Source: Tritrichomonas musculus
Taxonomy: Eukaryota > Parabasalia > Tritrichomonadida > Tritrichomonadidae
Direction of reading: 5' to 3'
Length of the DNA stretch: 64,000 nt
NCBI GenBank assembly: GCA_039105265.1
Contig: JAPFFF010000089.1
Location: 1 to 64,000, forward strand
This document shows, in pieces, positions 42,237-57,031 of this stretch (position 1 is its first letter; the number at the start of each line of letters is the position of its first letter). Position numbers and translations under genes: made by a program. The notes below the pieces were generated by a model, which was given only the letters and a program-made list of their open reading frames with translations, searched no databases and had not been told where the DNA came from.

Positions 42237-44330
42237 CTGCAGTTGAATCATCAGATTCAACGAGAACTGCAGTTGAATCATCAGATGCAACGACAACTGC
42301 AGTTGAATCATCAGATGCAACGACAACTGCAGTTGAATCATCAGATGCAACGAGAACTGCAGTTGAATCATCAGATTCAACGAGAACTGCAGTTTAATAA
42401 TAAGATTCAACGAGAACTGCAGTTGAATCATCAGATGAAACAAGAACTGCAGTTGAATCATCAGATGCAACAAGAACTGCAGTTGAATCATCAGATTCAA
42501 CGAGAACTGCAGTTGAATCATCAGATTCAACGAGAACTGCAGTTGAACCATCAGATTCAACGAGAACTACAGTTGAATCATCAGATTCAACGAGAACTGC
42601 AGTTGAATCATCAGATTCAACGAGAACTACAGTTGAATCATCAGATTCAACGAGAACTGCAGTTGAATCATCAGATGCAACGAGAACTACAGTTGAATCA
42701 TCAGATTCAACGAGAACTGCAGTTGAATCATCAGATGCAACGACAACTGCAGTTGAATCATCAGATGCAACGACAACTGCAGTTGAATCATCAGATTCAA
42801 CGAGAACTGCAGTTGAATCATCAGATGCAACGAGAACTGCAGTTGAATCATCAGATTCAACGAGAACTGCAGTTGAATCATCAGATGCAACAAGAACTGC
42901 AGTTGAATCATCAGATTCAACGAGAACTGCAGTTGAATCATCAGATGCAACGAGAACTGCAGTTGAATCATCAGATGCAACGAGAACTGCAGTTGAATCA
43001 TCAGATGCAACGAGAACTGCAGTTGAATCATCAGATGCAACGAGAACTGCAGTTTAATAATAAGATTCAACAAGAACTGCAGTTTAATCATAAGATTCAA
43101 CGAGAACTGCAGTTTAATCATAAGATTCAACGAGAACTGCAGTTTAATAATAAGATTCAACAAGAACTGCAGTTGAATCATCAGATGCAACGAGAACTGC
43201 AGTTGAATCATCAGATTCAACGAGAACTGCAGTTGAATCATCAGATTCAACGAGAACTGCAGTTGAATCATCAGATGCAACGAGAACTGCAGTTGAATCA
43301 TCAGATGCAACGAGAACTGCAGTTGAATCATCAGATGCAACGAGAACTGCAGTTGAATCATCAGATTCAACGAGAACTGCAGTTGAATCATCAGATGCAA
43401 CGAGAACTGCAGTTGAACCATCAGATTCAACGAGAACTGCAGTTGAATCATCAGATGCAACGAGAACTACAGTTGAATCATCAGATGCAACGAGAACTGC
43501 AGTTGAATCATCAGATGCAACGAGAACTGCAGTTGAATCATCAGATGCAACGAGAACTGCAGTTGAATCATCAGATTCAACGAGAACTGCAGTTGAACCA
43601 TCAGATTCAACGAGAACTACAGTTGAATCATCAGATTCAACGAGAACTGCAGTTGAATCATCAGATTCAACGAGAACTACAGTTGAATCATCAGATTCAA
43701 CGAGAACTGCAGTTGAATCATCAGATGCAACGAGAACTACAGTTGAATCATCAGATTCAACGAGAACTGCAGTTGAATCATCAGATGCAACGACAACTGC
43801 AGTTGAATCATCAGATGCAACGACAACTGCAGTTGAATCATCAGATTCAACGAGAACTGCAGTTGAATCATCAGATGCAACGAGAACTGCAGTTGAATCA
43901 TCAGATTCAACGAGAACTGCAGTTTAATAATAAGATGAAACAAGAACTGCAGTTGAATCATCAGATGCAACGAGAACTGCAGTTGAATCATCAGATGCAA
44001 CGAGAACTGCAGTTGAATCATCAGATGCAACGACAACTGCAGTTGAATCATCAGATGCAACGAGAACTGCAGTTGAATCATCAGATGCAACGAGAACTGC
44101 AGTTTAATAATAAGATGAAACAAGAACTGCAGTTGAATCATCAGATGCAACGACAACTGCAGTTGAATCATCAGATGCAACGAGAACTGCAGTTGAATCA
44201 TCAGATGCAACGAGAACTGCAGTTGAATCATCAGATTCAACGAGAACTGCAGTTGAATCATCAGATTCAACGAGAACTGCAGTTGAATCATCAGATGCAA
44301 CGAGAACTGCAGTTGAATCATCAGATGCAA
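42237..44330. repeat. Composite higher-order repeat C-B-A, copy 5
   Basis: C is at 42237-42560 (with one ATT in place of ATG), B at 42687-43460 (signature 43051-43170) and A at 43737-44330. Module D follows at 44337-44720 and a TAG unit at 45330-45332. Confidence 0.85.
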
Positions 44331-46348
44331 CGAGAACTACAGTTGAATCATCAGATTCAACGAGAACTGCAGTTGAACCATCAGATTCAACGAGAACTGC
44401 AGTTGAACCATCAGATTCAACGAGAACTGCAGTTGAATCATCAGATGCAACGAGAACTGCAGTTGAATCATCAGATGCAACGAGAACTGCAGTTTAATAA
44501 TAAGATGCAACAAGAACTGCAGTTGAATCATCAGATGCAACGAGAACTGCAGTTGAATCATCAGATGCAACGAGAACTGCAGTTGAATCATCAGATGCAG
44601 CGAGAACTGCAGTTGAATCATCAGATTCAACGAGAACTGCAGTTGAATCATCAGATTCAACGAGAACTGCAGTTGAATCATCAGATGCAACGAGAACTGC
44701 AGTTGAATCATCAGATGCAACGAGAACTACAGTTGAATCATCAGATTCAACGAGAACTGCAGTTGAATCATCAGATTCAACGAGAACTGCAGTTGAATCA
44801 TCAGATTCAACGAGAACTGCAGTTGAATCATCAGATGCAACGAGAACTGCAGTTGAATCATCAGATTCAACGACAACTGCAGTTGAACCATCAGATTCAA
44901 CGAGAACTGCAGTTGAATCATCAGATGCAACGAGAACTGCAGTTGAATCATCAGATGCAACGAGAACTGCAGTTGAATCATCAGATTCAACGAGAACTGC
45001 AGTTGAATCATCAGATGCAACGAGAACTGCAGTTGAATCATCAGATTCAACGAGAACTGCAGTTGAACCATCAGATTCAACGAGAACTGCAGTTGAATCA
45101 TCAGATGCAACGAGAACTGCAGTTGAATCATCAGATGCAACGAGAACTGCAGTTTAATAATAAGATGCAACGAGAACTGCAGTTGAATCATCAGATGCAA
45201 CGAGAACTGCAGTTGAATCATCAGATGCAACGAGAACTGCAGTTGAATCATCAGATGCAGCGAGAACTGCAGTTTAATAATAAGATGAAACAAGAACTGC
45301 AGTTGAATCATCAGATGCAACGAGAACTGTAGTTGAATCATCAGATGCAACGAGAACTGCAGTTGAATCATCAGATGCAACGAGAACTGCAGTTGAATCA
45401 TCAGATGCAGCGAGAACTGCAGTTGAATCATCAGATTCAACGACAACTGCAGTTGAACCATCAGATGCAACAAGAACTGCAGTTGAATCATCAGATGCAA
45501 CGAGAACTGCAGTTGAATCATCAGATGCAACGAGAACTGCAGTTGAATCATCAGATGCAACGAGAACTGCAGTTGAATCATCAGATTCAACGAGAACTGC
45601 AGTTGAATCATCAGATGCAACGAGAACTGCAGTTGAACCATCAGATTCAACGAGAACTGCAGTTGAATCATCAGATGCAACGAGAACTACAGTTGAATCA
45701 TCAGATTCAACGAGAACTGCAGTTGAATCATCAGATGCAACGAGAACTACAGTTGAATCATCAGATGCAACGAGAACTGCAGTTGAATCATCAGATGCAA
45801 CGAGAACTGCAGTTGAATCATCAGATGCAACGAGAACTGCAGTTGAATCATCAGATGCAACGAGAACTGCAGTTGAATCATCAGATTCAACGAGAACTGA
45901 AGTTTAATAATAAGATGAAACAAGAACTGCAGTTGAATCATCAGATTCAACGAGAACTGCAGTTGAATCATCAGATGCAACGAGAACTGCAGTTGAATCA
46001 TCAGATGCAACGAGAACTGCAGTTGAATCATCAGATTCAACGAGAACTGCAGTTGAATCATCAGATGCAACGAGAACTGCAGTTGAATCATCAGATGAAA
46101 TAAGAACTGCAGTTGAATCATCAGATTCAACGAGAACTGCAGTTGAACCATCAGATTCAACGAGAACTGCAGTTGAATCATCAGATGCAACGACAACTGC
46201 AGTTGAATCATCAGATGCAACGAGAACTGCAGTTGAATCATCAGATGCAACGAGAACTGCAGTTGAATCATCAGATTCAACGAGAACTGCAGTTGAATCA
46301 TCAGATGCAACGACAACTGCAGTTGAATCATCAGATGCAACGAGAACT

Positions 46349-49300
46349 GCAGTTGAATCATCAGATGCAACGAGAACTGCAGTTGAATCATCAGATTCAA
46401 CGAGAACTGCAGTTGAACCATCAGATTCAACGAGAACTGCAGTTGAATCATCAGATGCAACGAGAACTACAGTTGAATCATCAGATTCAACGAGAACTGC
46501 AGTTGAATCATCAGATGCAACGAGAACTACAGTTGAATCATCAGATTCAACGAGAACTGCAGTTGAATCATCAGATGCAACAAGAACTGCAGTTGAATCA
46601 TCAGATTCAACGAGAACTGCAGTTGAATCATCAGATTCAACGAGAACTGCAGTTGAACCATCAGATTCAACGAGAACTACAGTTGAATCATCAGATTCAA
46701 CGAGAACTGCAGTTGAATCATCAGATTCAACGAGAACTACAGTTGAATCATCAGATTCAACGAGAACTGCAGTTGAATCATCAGATGCAACGAGAACTAC
46801 AGTTGAATCATCAGATTCAACGAGAACTGCAGTTGAATCATCAGATGCAACGACAACTGCAGTTGAATCATCAGATGCAACGACAACTGCAGTTGAATCA
46901 TCAGATGCAACGAGAACTGCAGTTGAATCATCAGATGCAACGAGAACTGCAGTTTAATAATAAGATTCAACGAGAACTGCAGTTGAATCATCAGATGAAA
47001 CAAGAACTGCAGTTGAATCATCAGATGCAACAAGAACTGCAGTTGAATCATCAGATTCAACGAGAACTGCAGTTGAATCATCAGATTCAACGAGAACTGC
47101 AGTTGAACCATCAGATTCAACGAGAACTACAGTTGAATCATCAGATTCAACGAGAACTGCAGTTGAATCATCAGATTCAACGAGAACTACAGTTGAATCA
47201 TCAGATTCAACGAGAACTGCAGTTGAATCATCAGATGCAACGAGAACTACAGTTGAATCATCAGATTCAACGAGAACTGCAGTTGAATCATCAGATGCAA
47301 CGACAACTGCAGTTGAATCATCAGATGCAACGACAACTGCAGTTGAATCATCAGATTCAACGAGAACTGCAGTTGAATCATCAGATGCAACGAGAACTGC
47401 AGTTGAATCATCAGATTCAACGAGAACTGCAGTTGAATCATCAGATGCAACAAGAACTGCAGTTGAATCATCAGATTCAACGAGAACTGCAGTTGAATCA
47501 TCAGATGCAACGAGAACTGCAGTTGAATCATCAGATGCAACGAGAACTACAGTTGAATCATCAGATGCAACGAGAACTGCAGTTGAATCATCAGATGCAA
47601 CGAGAACTGCAGTTTAATAATAAGATTCAACAAGAACTGCAGTTTAATCATAAGATTCAACGAGAACTGCAGTTTAATCATCAGATTCAACGAGAACTGT
47701 AGTTTAATAATAAGATTCAACAAGAACTGCAGTTGAATCATCAGATGCAACGAGAACTGCAGTTGAATCATCAGATTCAACGAGAACTGCAGTTGAATCA
47801 TCAGATGCAACGAGAACTGCAGTTGAATCATCAGATGCAACGAGAACTGCAGTTGAATCATCAGATTCAACGAGAACTGCAGTTGAATCATCAGATGCAA
47901 CGAGAACTGCAGTTGAACCATCAGATTCAACGAGAACTGCAGTTGAATCATCAGATGCAACGAGAACTACAGTTGAATCATCAGATTCAACGAGAACTGC
48001 AGTTGAATCATCAGATGCAACGAGAACTACAGTTGAATCATCAGATTCAACGAGAACTGCAGTTGAATCATCAGATGCAACAAGAACTGCAGTTGAATCA
48101 TCAGATTCAACGAGAACTGCAGTTGAATCATCAGATTCAACGAGAACTGCAGTTGAACCATCAGATTCAACGAGAACTACAGTTGAATCATCAGATTCAA
48201 CGAGAACTGCAGTTGAATCATCAGATTCAACGAGAACTACAGTTGAATCATCAGATTCAACGAGAACTGCAGTTGAATCATCAGATGCAACGAGAACTAC
48301 AGTTGAATCATCAGATTCAACGAGAACTGCAGTTGAATCATCAGATGCAACGACAACTGCAGTTGAATCATCAGATGCAACGACAACTGCAGTTGAATCA
48401 TCAGATTCAACGAGAACTGCAGTTGAATCATCAGATGCAACGAGAACTGCAGTTGAATCATCAGATTCAACGAGAACTGCAGTTTAATAATAAGATGAAA
48501 CAAGAACTGCAGTTGAATCATCAGATGCAACGAGAACTGCAGTTGAATCATCAGATGCAACGAGAACTGCAGTTGAATCATCAGATGCAACGACAACTGC
48601 AGTTGAATCATCAGATGCAACGAGAACTGCAGTTGAATCATCAGATGCAACGAGAACTGCAGTTTAATAATAAGATGAAACAAGAACTGCAGTTGAATCA
48701 TCAGATGCAACGACAACTGCAGTTGAATCATCAGATGCAACGAGAACTGCAGTTGAATCATCAGATGCAACGAGAACTGCAGTTGAATCATCAGATTCAA
48801 CGAGAACTGCAGTTGAATCATCAGATTCAACGAGAACTGCAGTTGAATCATCAGATGCAACGAGAACTGCAGTTGAATCATCAGATGCAACGAGAACTAC
48901 AGTTGAATCATCAGATTCAACGAGAACTGCAGTTGAACCATCAGATTCAACGAGAACTGCAGTTGAACCATCAGATTCAACGAGAACTGCAGTTGAATCA
49001 TCAGATGCAACGAGAACTGCAGTTGAATCATCAGATGCAACGAGAACTGCAGTTTAATAATAAGATTCAACAAGAACTGCAGTTTAATCATAAGATTCAA
49101 CGAGAACTGCAGTTTAATCATCAGATTCAACGAGAACTGCAGTTTAATAATAAGATTCAACAAGAACTGCAGTTGAATCATCAGATGCAACGAGAACTGC
49201 AGTTGAATCATCAGATTCAACGAGAACTGCAGTTGAATCATCAGATGCAACGACAACTGCAGTTGAATCATCAGATGCAACGAGAACTGCAGTTGAATCA

Positions 49301-52300
49301 TCAGATTCAACGAGAACTGCAGTTGAATCATCAGATGCAACGAGAACTGCAGTTGAACCATCAGATTCAACGAGAACTGCAGTTGAATCATCAGATGCAA
49401 CGAGAACTACAGTTGAATCATCAGATTCAACGAGAACTGCAGTTGAATCATCAGATGCAACGAGAACTACAGTTGAATCATCAGATTCAACGAGAACTGC
49501 AGTTGAATCATCAGATGCAACAAGAACTGCAGTTGAATCATCAGATTCAACGAGAACTGCAGTTGAATCATCAGATTCAACGAGAACTGCAGTTGAACCA
49601 TCAGATTCAACGAGAACTACAGTTGAATCATCAGATTCAACGAGAACTGCAGTTGAATCATCAGATTCAACGAGAACTACAGTTGAATCATCAGATTCAA
49701 CGAGAACTGCAGTTGAATCATCAGATGCAACGAGAACTACAGTTGAATCATCAGATTCAACGAGAACTGCAGTTGAATCATCAGATGCAACGACAACTGC
49801 AGTTGAATCATCAGATGCAACGACAACTGCAGTTGAATCATCAGATTCAACGAGAACTGCAGTTGAATCATCAGATGCAACGAGAACTGCAGTTGAATCA
49901 TCAGATTCAACGAGAACTGCAGTTTAATAATAAGATGAAACAAGAACTGCAGTTGAATCATCAGATGCAACGAGAACTGCAGTTGAATCATCAGATGCAA
50001 CGAGAACTGCAGTTGAATCATCAGATGCAACGACAACTGCAGTTGAATCATCAGATGCAACGAGAACTGCAGTTGAATCATCAGATGCAACGAGAACTGC
50101 AGTTTAATAATAAGATGAAACAAGAACTGCAGTTGAATCATCAGATGCAACGACAACTGCAGTTGAATCATCAGATGCAACGAGAACTGCAGTTGAATCA
50201 TCAGATGCAACGAGAACTGCAGTTGAATCATCAGATTCAACGAGAACTGCAGTTGAATCATCAGATTCAACGAGAACTGCAGTTGAATCATCAGATGCAA
50301 CGAGAACTGCAGTTGAATCATCAGATGCAACGAGAACTACAGTTGAATCATCAGATTCAACGAGAACTGCAGTTGAACCATCAGATTCAACGAGAACTGC
50401 AGTTGAACCATCAGATTCAACGAGAACTGCAGTTGAATCATCAGATGCAACGAGAACTGCAGTTGAATCATCAGATGCAACGAGAACTGCAGTTTAATAA
50501 TAAGATGCAACAAGAACTGCAGTTGAATCATCAGATGCAACGAGAACTGCAGTTGAATCATCAGATGCAACGAGAACTGCAGTTGAATCATCAGATACAG
50601 CGAGAACTGCAGTTGAATCATCAGATTCAACGAGAACTGCAGTTGAATCATCAGATTCAACGAGAACTGCAGTTGAATCATCAGATGCAACGAGAACTGC
50701 AGTTGAATCATCAGATGCAACGAGAACTACAGTTGAATCATCAGATTCAACGAGAACTGCAGTTGAATCATCAGATTCAACGAGAACTGCAGTTGAATCA
50801 TCAGATTCAACGAGAACTGCAGTTGAATCATCAGATGCAACGAGAACTGCAGTTGAATCATCAGATTCAACGACAACTGCAGTTGAACCATCAGATTCAA
50901 CGAGAACTGCAGTTGAATCATCAGATGCAACGAGAACTGCAGTTGAATCATCAGATGCAACGAGAACTGCAGTTGAATCATCAGATTCAACGAGAACTGC
51001 AGTTGAATCATCAGATGCAACGAGAACTGCAGTTGAATCATCAGATTCAACGAGAACTGCAGTTGAATCATCAGATGCAACGAGAACTGCAGTTGAATCA
51101 TCAGATGCAACGAGAACTGCAGTTTAATAATAAGATGCAACGAGAACTGCAGTTGAATCATCAGATTCAACGAGAACTGCAGTTGAATCATCAGATGCAA
51201 CGAGAACTGCAGTTGAATCATCAGATGCAGCGAGAACTGCAGTTTAATAATAAGATGAAACAAGAACTGCAGTTGAATCATCAGATGCAACGAGAACTGT
51301 AGTTGAATCATCAGATGCAACGAGAACTGCAGTTGAATCATCAGATGCAACGAGAACTGCAGTTGAATCATCAGATGCAGCGAGAACTGCAGTTTAATAA
51401 TAAGATGAAACAAGAACTGCAGTTGAATCATCAGATGCAACGAGAACTGCAGTTGAATCATCAGATGCAGCGAGAACTGCAGTTTAATAATAAGATGAAA
51501 CAAGAACTGCAGTTGAATCATCAGATTCAACGAGAACTGCAGTTGAATCATCAGATGCAACGAGAACTGCAGTTGAATCATCAGATGCAACGAGAACTGC
51601 AGTTGAATCATCAGATGCAACGAGAACTGCAGTTGAATCATCAGATTCAACGAGAACTGCAGTTGAATCATCAGATGCAACGACAACTGCAGTTGAATCA
51701 TCAGATTCAACGAGAACTGCAGTTGAATCATCAGATTCAACGAGAACTGCAGTTGAATCATCAGATGCAACGAGAACTGCAGTTGAATCATCAGATTCAA
51801 CGAGAACTGCAGTTTAATAATAAGATTCAACGAGAACTGCAGTTTAATAATAAGATGAAACAAGAACTGCAGTTGAATAATCAGATGCAACGAGAACTGC
51901 AGTTGAATCATCAGATTCAACGACAACTGCAGTTGAATCATCAGATTCAACGAGAACTGCAGTTGAATCATCAGATGCAACGAGAACTGCAGTTGAATCA
52001 TCAGATTCAACGAGAACTGCAGTTTAATAATAAGATTCAACGAGAACTGCAGTTTAATAATAAGATGAAACAAGAACTGCAGTTGAATAATCAGATGCAA
52101 CGAGAACTGCAGTTGAATCATCAGATGCAACGAGAACTGCAGTTGAATCATCAGATGCAACGAGAACTGCAGTTGAATCATCAGATTCAACGAGAACTGC
52201 AGTTGAATCATCAGATGCAACGAGAACTGCAGTTGAATCATCAGATTCAACGAGAACTTCAGTTGAATCATCAGATTCAACGAGAACTGCAGTTGAATCA

Positions 52301-52748
52301 TCAGATGCAACGAGAACTGCAGTTGAATCATCAGATGAAACAAGAACTGCAGTTGAATCATCAGATGCAACGAGAACTGCAGTTGAATCATCAGATGCAA
52401 CGAGAACTGCAGTTGAATCATCAGATGCAACGAGAACTGCAGTTGAATCATCAGATGCAACGAGAACTGCAGTTGAATCATCAGATGCAACGAGAACTGC
52501 AGTTGAATCATCAGATTCAACGAGAACTGCAGTTGAATCATCAGATGCAACGAGAACTGCAGTTGAATCATCAGATGCAACGAGAACTGCAGTTGAATCA
52601 TCAGATTCAACGAGAACTGCAGTTGAATCATCAGATTCAACGAGAACTGCAGTTGAATCATCAGATTCAACGAGAACTGCAGTTGAATCATCAGATGCAA
52701 CGACAACTGCAGTTGAATCATCAGATGCAACGACAACTGCAGTTGAAT
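46349..52748. repeat. Left copy of a near-identical duplication of about 6.4 kb
   Basis: Unit order is the same as 57,601-64,000 at a shift of 11,252 bp (375 units plus two single-base insertions lying between the copies). Shared rare markers include TAG units at 47700 and 51300, a GATACAG unit (about 50,595 and 61,848), the TTTAATCATCAG form at 47671 and 49111, and the N and CTT markers. I found no difference at the points compared. The right copy runs off the window. Confidence 0.85.
46797..48890. repeat. Composite higher-order repeat C-B-A, copy 6
   Basis: C is at 46797-47120, B at 47247-47960 (signature 47611-47730, third unit TTTAATCATCAG) and A at 48297-48890. It is followed by a second, shortened B (48897-49400, signature 49051-49170), a second A (49737-50330) and D (50337-50720). 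Confidence 0.85.
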
Positions 52749-53870
52749 CATCAGATGCAACGAGAACTGCAGTTGAATCATCAGATGCAACGAGAACTGC
52801 AGTTTAATAATAAGATTCAACGAGAACTGCAGTTGAATCATCAGATGAAACAAGAACTGCAGTTGAATCATCAGATGCAACAAGAACTGCAGTTGAATCA
52901 TCAGATTCAACGAGAACTGCAGTTGAATCATCAGATTCAACGAGAACTGCAGTTGAACCATCAGATTCAACGAGAACTACAGTTGAATCATCAGATTCAA
53001 CGAGAACTGCAGTTGAATCATCAGATTCAACGAGAACTACAGTTGAATCATCAGATTCAACGAGAACTGCAGTTGAATCATCAGATGCAACGAGAACTAC
53101 AGTTGAATCATCAGATTCAACGAGAACTGCAGTTGAATCATCAGATGCAACGACAACTGCAGTTGAATCATCAGATGCAACGACAACTGCAGTTGAATCA
53201 TCAGATTCAACGAGAACTGCAGTTGAATCATCAGATGCAACGAGAACTGCAGTTGAATCATCAGATTCAACGAGAACTGCAGTTGAATCATCAGATGCAA
53301 CAAGAACTGCAGTTGAATCATCAGATTCAACGAGAACTGCAGTTGAATCATCAGATGCAACGAGAACTGCAGTTGAATCATCAGATGCAACGAGAACTGC
53401 AGTTGAATCATCAGATGCAACGAGAACTGCAGTTGAATCATCAGATGCAACGAGAACTGCAGTTTAATAATAAGATTCAACAAGAACTGCAGTTTAATCA
53501 TAAGATTCAACGAGAACTGCAGTTTAATCATAAGATTCAACGAGAACTGCAGTTTAATAATAAGATTCAACAAGAACTGCAGTTGAATCATCAGATGCAA
53601 CGAGAACTGCAGTTGAATCATCAGATTCAACGAGAACTGCAGTTGAATCATCAGATTCAACGAGAACTGCAGTTGAATCATCAGATGCAACGAGAACTGC
53701 AGTTGAATCATCAGATGCAACGAGAACTGCAGTTGAATCATCAGATGCAACGAGAACTGCAGTTGAATCATCAGATTCAACGAGAACTGCAGTTGAATCA
53801 TCAGATGCAACGAGAACTGCAGTTGAACCATCAGATTCAACGAGAACTGCAGTTGAATCATCAGATGCAA
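52647..53870. repeat. Composite C-B, copy without A
   Basis: C is at 52647-52970 and B at 53097-53870, with the signature at 53461-53580. It then breaks off into a block that carries a GATGAAATAAG unit (TAA at 54321-54323). Confidence 0.8.
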
Positions 53871-54180
53871 CGAGAACTACAGTTGAATCATCAGATTCAA
53901 CGAGAACTGCAGTTGAATCATCAGATGCAACGAGAACTACAGTTGAATCATCAGATTCAACGAGAACTGCAGTTGAATCATCAGATGCAACAAGAACTGC
54001 AGTTGAATCATCAGATTCAACGAGAACTGCAGTTGAATCATCAGATTCAACGAGAACTGCAGTTGAACCATCAGATTCAACGAGAACTACAGTTGAATCA
54101 TCAGATTCAACGAGAACTGCAGTTGAATCATAAGATTCAACGAGAACTACAGTTGAATCATCAGATGCAACGAGAACTGC

Positions 54181-55950
54181 AGTTGAATCATCAGATGCAA
54201 CGAGAACTGCAGTTGAATCATCAGATGCAACGAGAACTGCAGTTGAATCATCAGATTCAACGAGAACTGCAGTTGAATCATCAGATGCAACGAGAACTGC
54301 AGTTGAATCATCAGATGAAATAAGAACTGCAGTTGAATCATCAGATTCAACGAGAACTGCAGTTGAACCATCAGATTCAACGAGAACTGCAGTTGAATCA
54401 TCAGATGCAACGACAACTGCAGTTGAATCATCAGATGCAACGAGAACTGCAGTTGAATCATCAGATGCAACGAGAACTGCAGTTGAATCATCAGATTCAA
54501 CGAGAACTGCAGTTGAATCATCAGATGCAACGACAACTGCAGTTGAATCATCAGATGCAACGAGAACTGCAGTTGAATCATCAGATGCAACGAGAACTGC
54601 AGTTGAATCATCAGATTCAACGAGAACTGCAGTTGAACCATCAGATTCAACGAGAACTGCAGTTGAATCATCAGATGCAACGAGAACTACAGTTGAATCA
54701 TCAGATTCAACGAGAACTGCAGTTGAATCATCAGATGCAACGAGAACTACAGTTGAATCATCAGATTCAACGAGAACTGCAGTTGAATCATCAGATGCAA
54801 CAAGAACTGCAGTTGAATCATCAGATTCAACGAGAACTGCAGTTGAATCATCAGATTCAACGAGAACTGCAGTTGAACCATCAGATTCAACGAGAACTAC
54901 AGTTGAATCATCAGATTCAACGAGAACTGCAGTTGAATCATCAGATTCAACGAGAACTACAGTTGAATCATCAGATTCAACGAGAACTGCAGTTGAATCA
55001 TCAGATGCAACGAGAACTACAGTTGAATCATCAGATTCAACGAGAACTGCAGTTGAATCATCAGATGCAACGACAACTGCAGTTGAATCATCAGATGCAA
55101 CGACAACTGCAGTTGAATCATCAGATGCAACGAGAACTGCAGTTGAATCATCAGATGCAACGAGAACTGCAGTTTAATAATAAGATTCAACGAGAACTGC
55201 AGTTGAATCATCAGATGAAACAAGAACTGCAGTTGAATCATCAGATGCAACAAGAACTGCAGTTGAATCATCAGATTCAACGAGAACTGCAGTTGAATCA
55301 TCAGATTCAACGAGAACTGCAGTTGAACCATCAGATTCAACGAGAACTACAGTTGAATCATCAGATTCAACGAGAACTGCAGTTGAATCATCAGATTCAA
55401 CGAGAACTACAGTTGAATCATCAGATTCAACGAGAACTGCAGTTGAATCATCAGATGCAACGAGAACTACAGTTGAATCATCAGATTCAACGAGAACTGC
55501 AGTTGAATCATCAGATGCAACGACAACTGCAGTTGAATCATCAGATGCAACGACAACTGCAGTTGAATCATCAGATTCAACGAGAACTGCAGTTGAATCA
55601 TCAGATGCAACGAGAACTGCAGTTGAATCATCAGATTCAACGAGAACTGCAGTTGAATCATCAGATGCAACAAGAACTGCAGTTGAATCATCAGATTCAA
55701 CGAGAACTGCAGTTGAATCATCAGATGCAACGAGAACTGCAGTTGAATCATCAGATGCAACGAGAACTGCAGTTGAATCATCAGATGCAACGAGAACTGC
55801 AGTTGAATCATCAGATGCAACGAGAACTGCAGTTTAATAATAAGATTCAACAAGAACTGCAGTTTAATCATAAGATTCAACGAGAACTGCAGTTTAATCA
55901 TCAGATTCAACGAGAACTGCAGTTTAATAATAAGATTCAACAAGAACTGC
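54181..55950. repeat. Copy of a block of about 1.8 kb (from 45,961-47,730)
   Basis: It repeats 45,961-47,730 at a shift of 8,220 bp, including the rare GATGAAATAAG unit (46101-46103 and 54321-54323). Differences are a CTA/CTG change (47,550 versus 55,770), a CTGTAG/CTGCAG change at 47,700, and one duplicated TTTAATAATAAG unit at 55,951. Confidence 0.8.
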
Positions 55951-56330
55951 AGTTTAATAATAAGATTCAACAAGAACTGCAGTTGAATCATCAGATGCAA
56001 CGAGAACTGCAGTTGAATCATCAGATTCAACGAGAACTGCAGTTGAATCATCAGATTCAACGAGAACTGCAGTTGAATCATCAGATGCAACGAGAACTGC
56101 AGTTGAATCATCAGATGCAACGAGAACTGCAGTTGAATCATCAGATTCAACGAGAACTGCAGTTGAATCATCAGATGCAACGAGAACTGCAGTTGAATCA
56201 TCAGATGCAACGAGAACTGCAGTTGAATCATCAGATTCAACGAGAACTGCAGTTGAATCATCAGATGCAACGAGAACTGCAGTTGAACCATCAGATTCAA
56301 CGAGAACTGCAGTTGAATCATCAGATGCAA
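55017..56330. repeat. Composite C-B, copy without A, B enlarged
   Basis: C is at 55017-55340 and B at 55467-56330. The B signature (55831-55980) has five units instead of four because the last TTTAATAATAAG unit is doubled. Module A is replaced by a short stretch leading into the divergent island at 56.77 kb. Confidence 0.8.
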
Positions 56331-56770
56331 CGAGAACTACAGTTGAATCATCAGATTCAACGAGAACTGCAGTTGAATCATCAGATGCAACGAGAACTAC
56401 AGTTGAATCATCAGATTCAACGAGAACTGCAGTTGAATCATCAGATTCAACGAGAACTGCAGTTGAACCATCAGATTCAACGAGAACTACAGTTGAATCA
56501 TCAGATTCAACGAGAACTGCAGTTGAATCATCAGATTCAACGAGAACTACAGTTGAATCATCAGATTCAACGAGAACTGCAGTTGAATCATCAGATGCAA
56601 CGAGAACTACAGTTGAATCATCAGATTCAACGAGAACTGCAGTTGAATCATCAGATGCAACAAGAACTGCAGTTGAATCATCAGATTCAACGAGAACTGC
56701 AGTTGAATCATCAGATGCAACGAGAACTGCAGTTTAATAATAAGATGAAACAAGAACTGCAGTTGAATCA

Positions 56771-57031
56771 TCAGATTCAGCTGCAACTGCAATTGAACCA
56801 TCAGATTAAACTACAACTGCAATTTGAACCATCAGATTAAACTACAACTGCAGTTGAATCATCAGATTCAACGAGAACTGCAGTTGAATCATCAGATGCA
56901 ACGAGAACTGCAGTTTAATAATAAGATGAAACAAGAACTGCAATTGAACCATCAGATTCAGCTGCAACTGCAATTGAACCATCAGATTAAACTACAACTG
57001 CAATTTGAACCATCAGATTAAACTACAACTG
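56771..57031. repeat. Divergent-unit island with two 1-bp insertions
   Basis: Two copies of a divergent pair of units lie 181 bp apart, at about 56,771-56,850 and 56,941-57,031. Their features are CAGCTGCAACTG, CAATTGAACC, GATTAAACTACAAC and CAATTTGAACC. The extra T in CAATTTG adds one base to the register in each copy (near 56,823 and 57,004). These units lack the usual CGAGAACTGCAG and differ from consensus at about five of 30 positions, far more than any others here. Three ordinary units lie between the copies. In the decapeptide frame both copies end in QFEPSD and a stop. Confidence 0.85.

Noticed and set aside
56671-57031. Divergent island as the inserted end of a transposon or a gene end
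   Set aside because: The island still aligns to the 30-mer over its whole length, has no terminal repeats or target-site duplication, and its 181-bp doubling is ordinary array behaviour.
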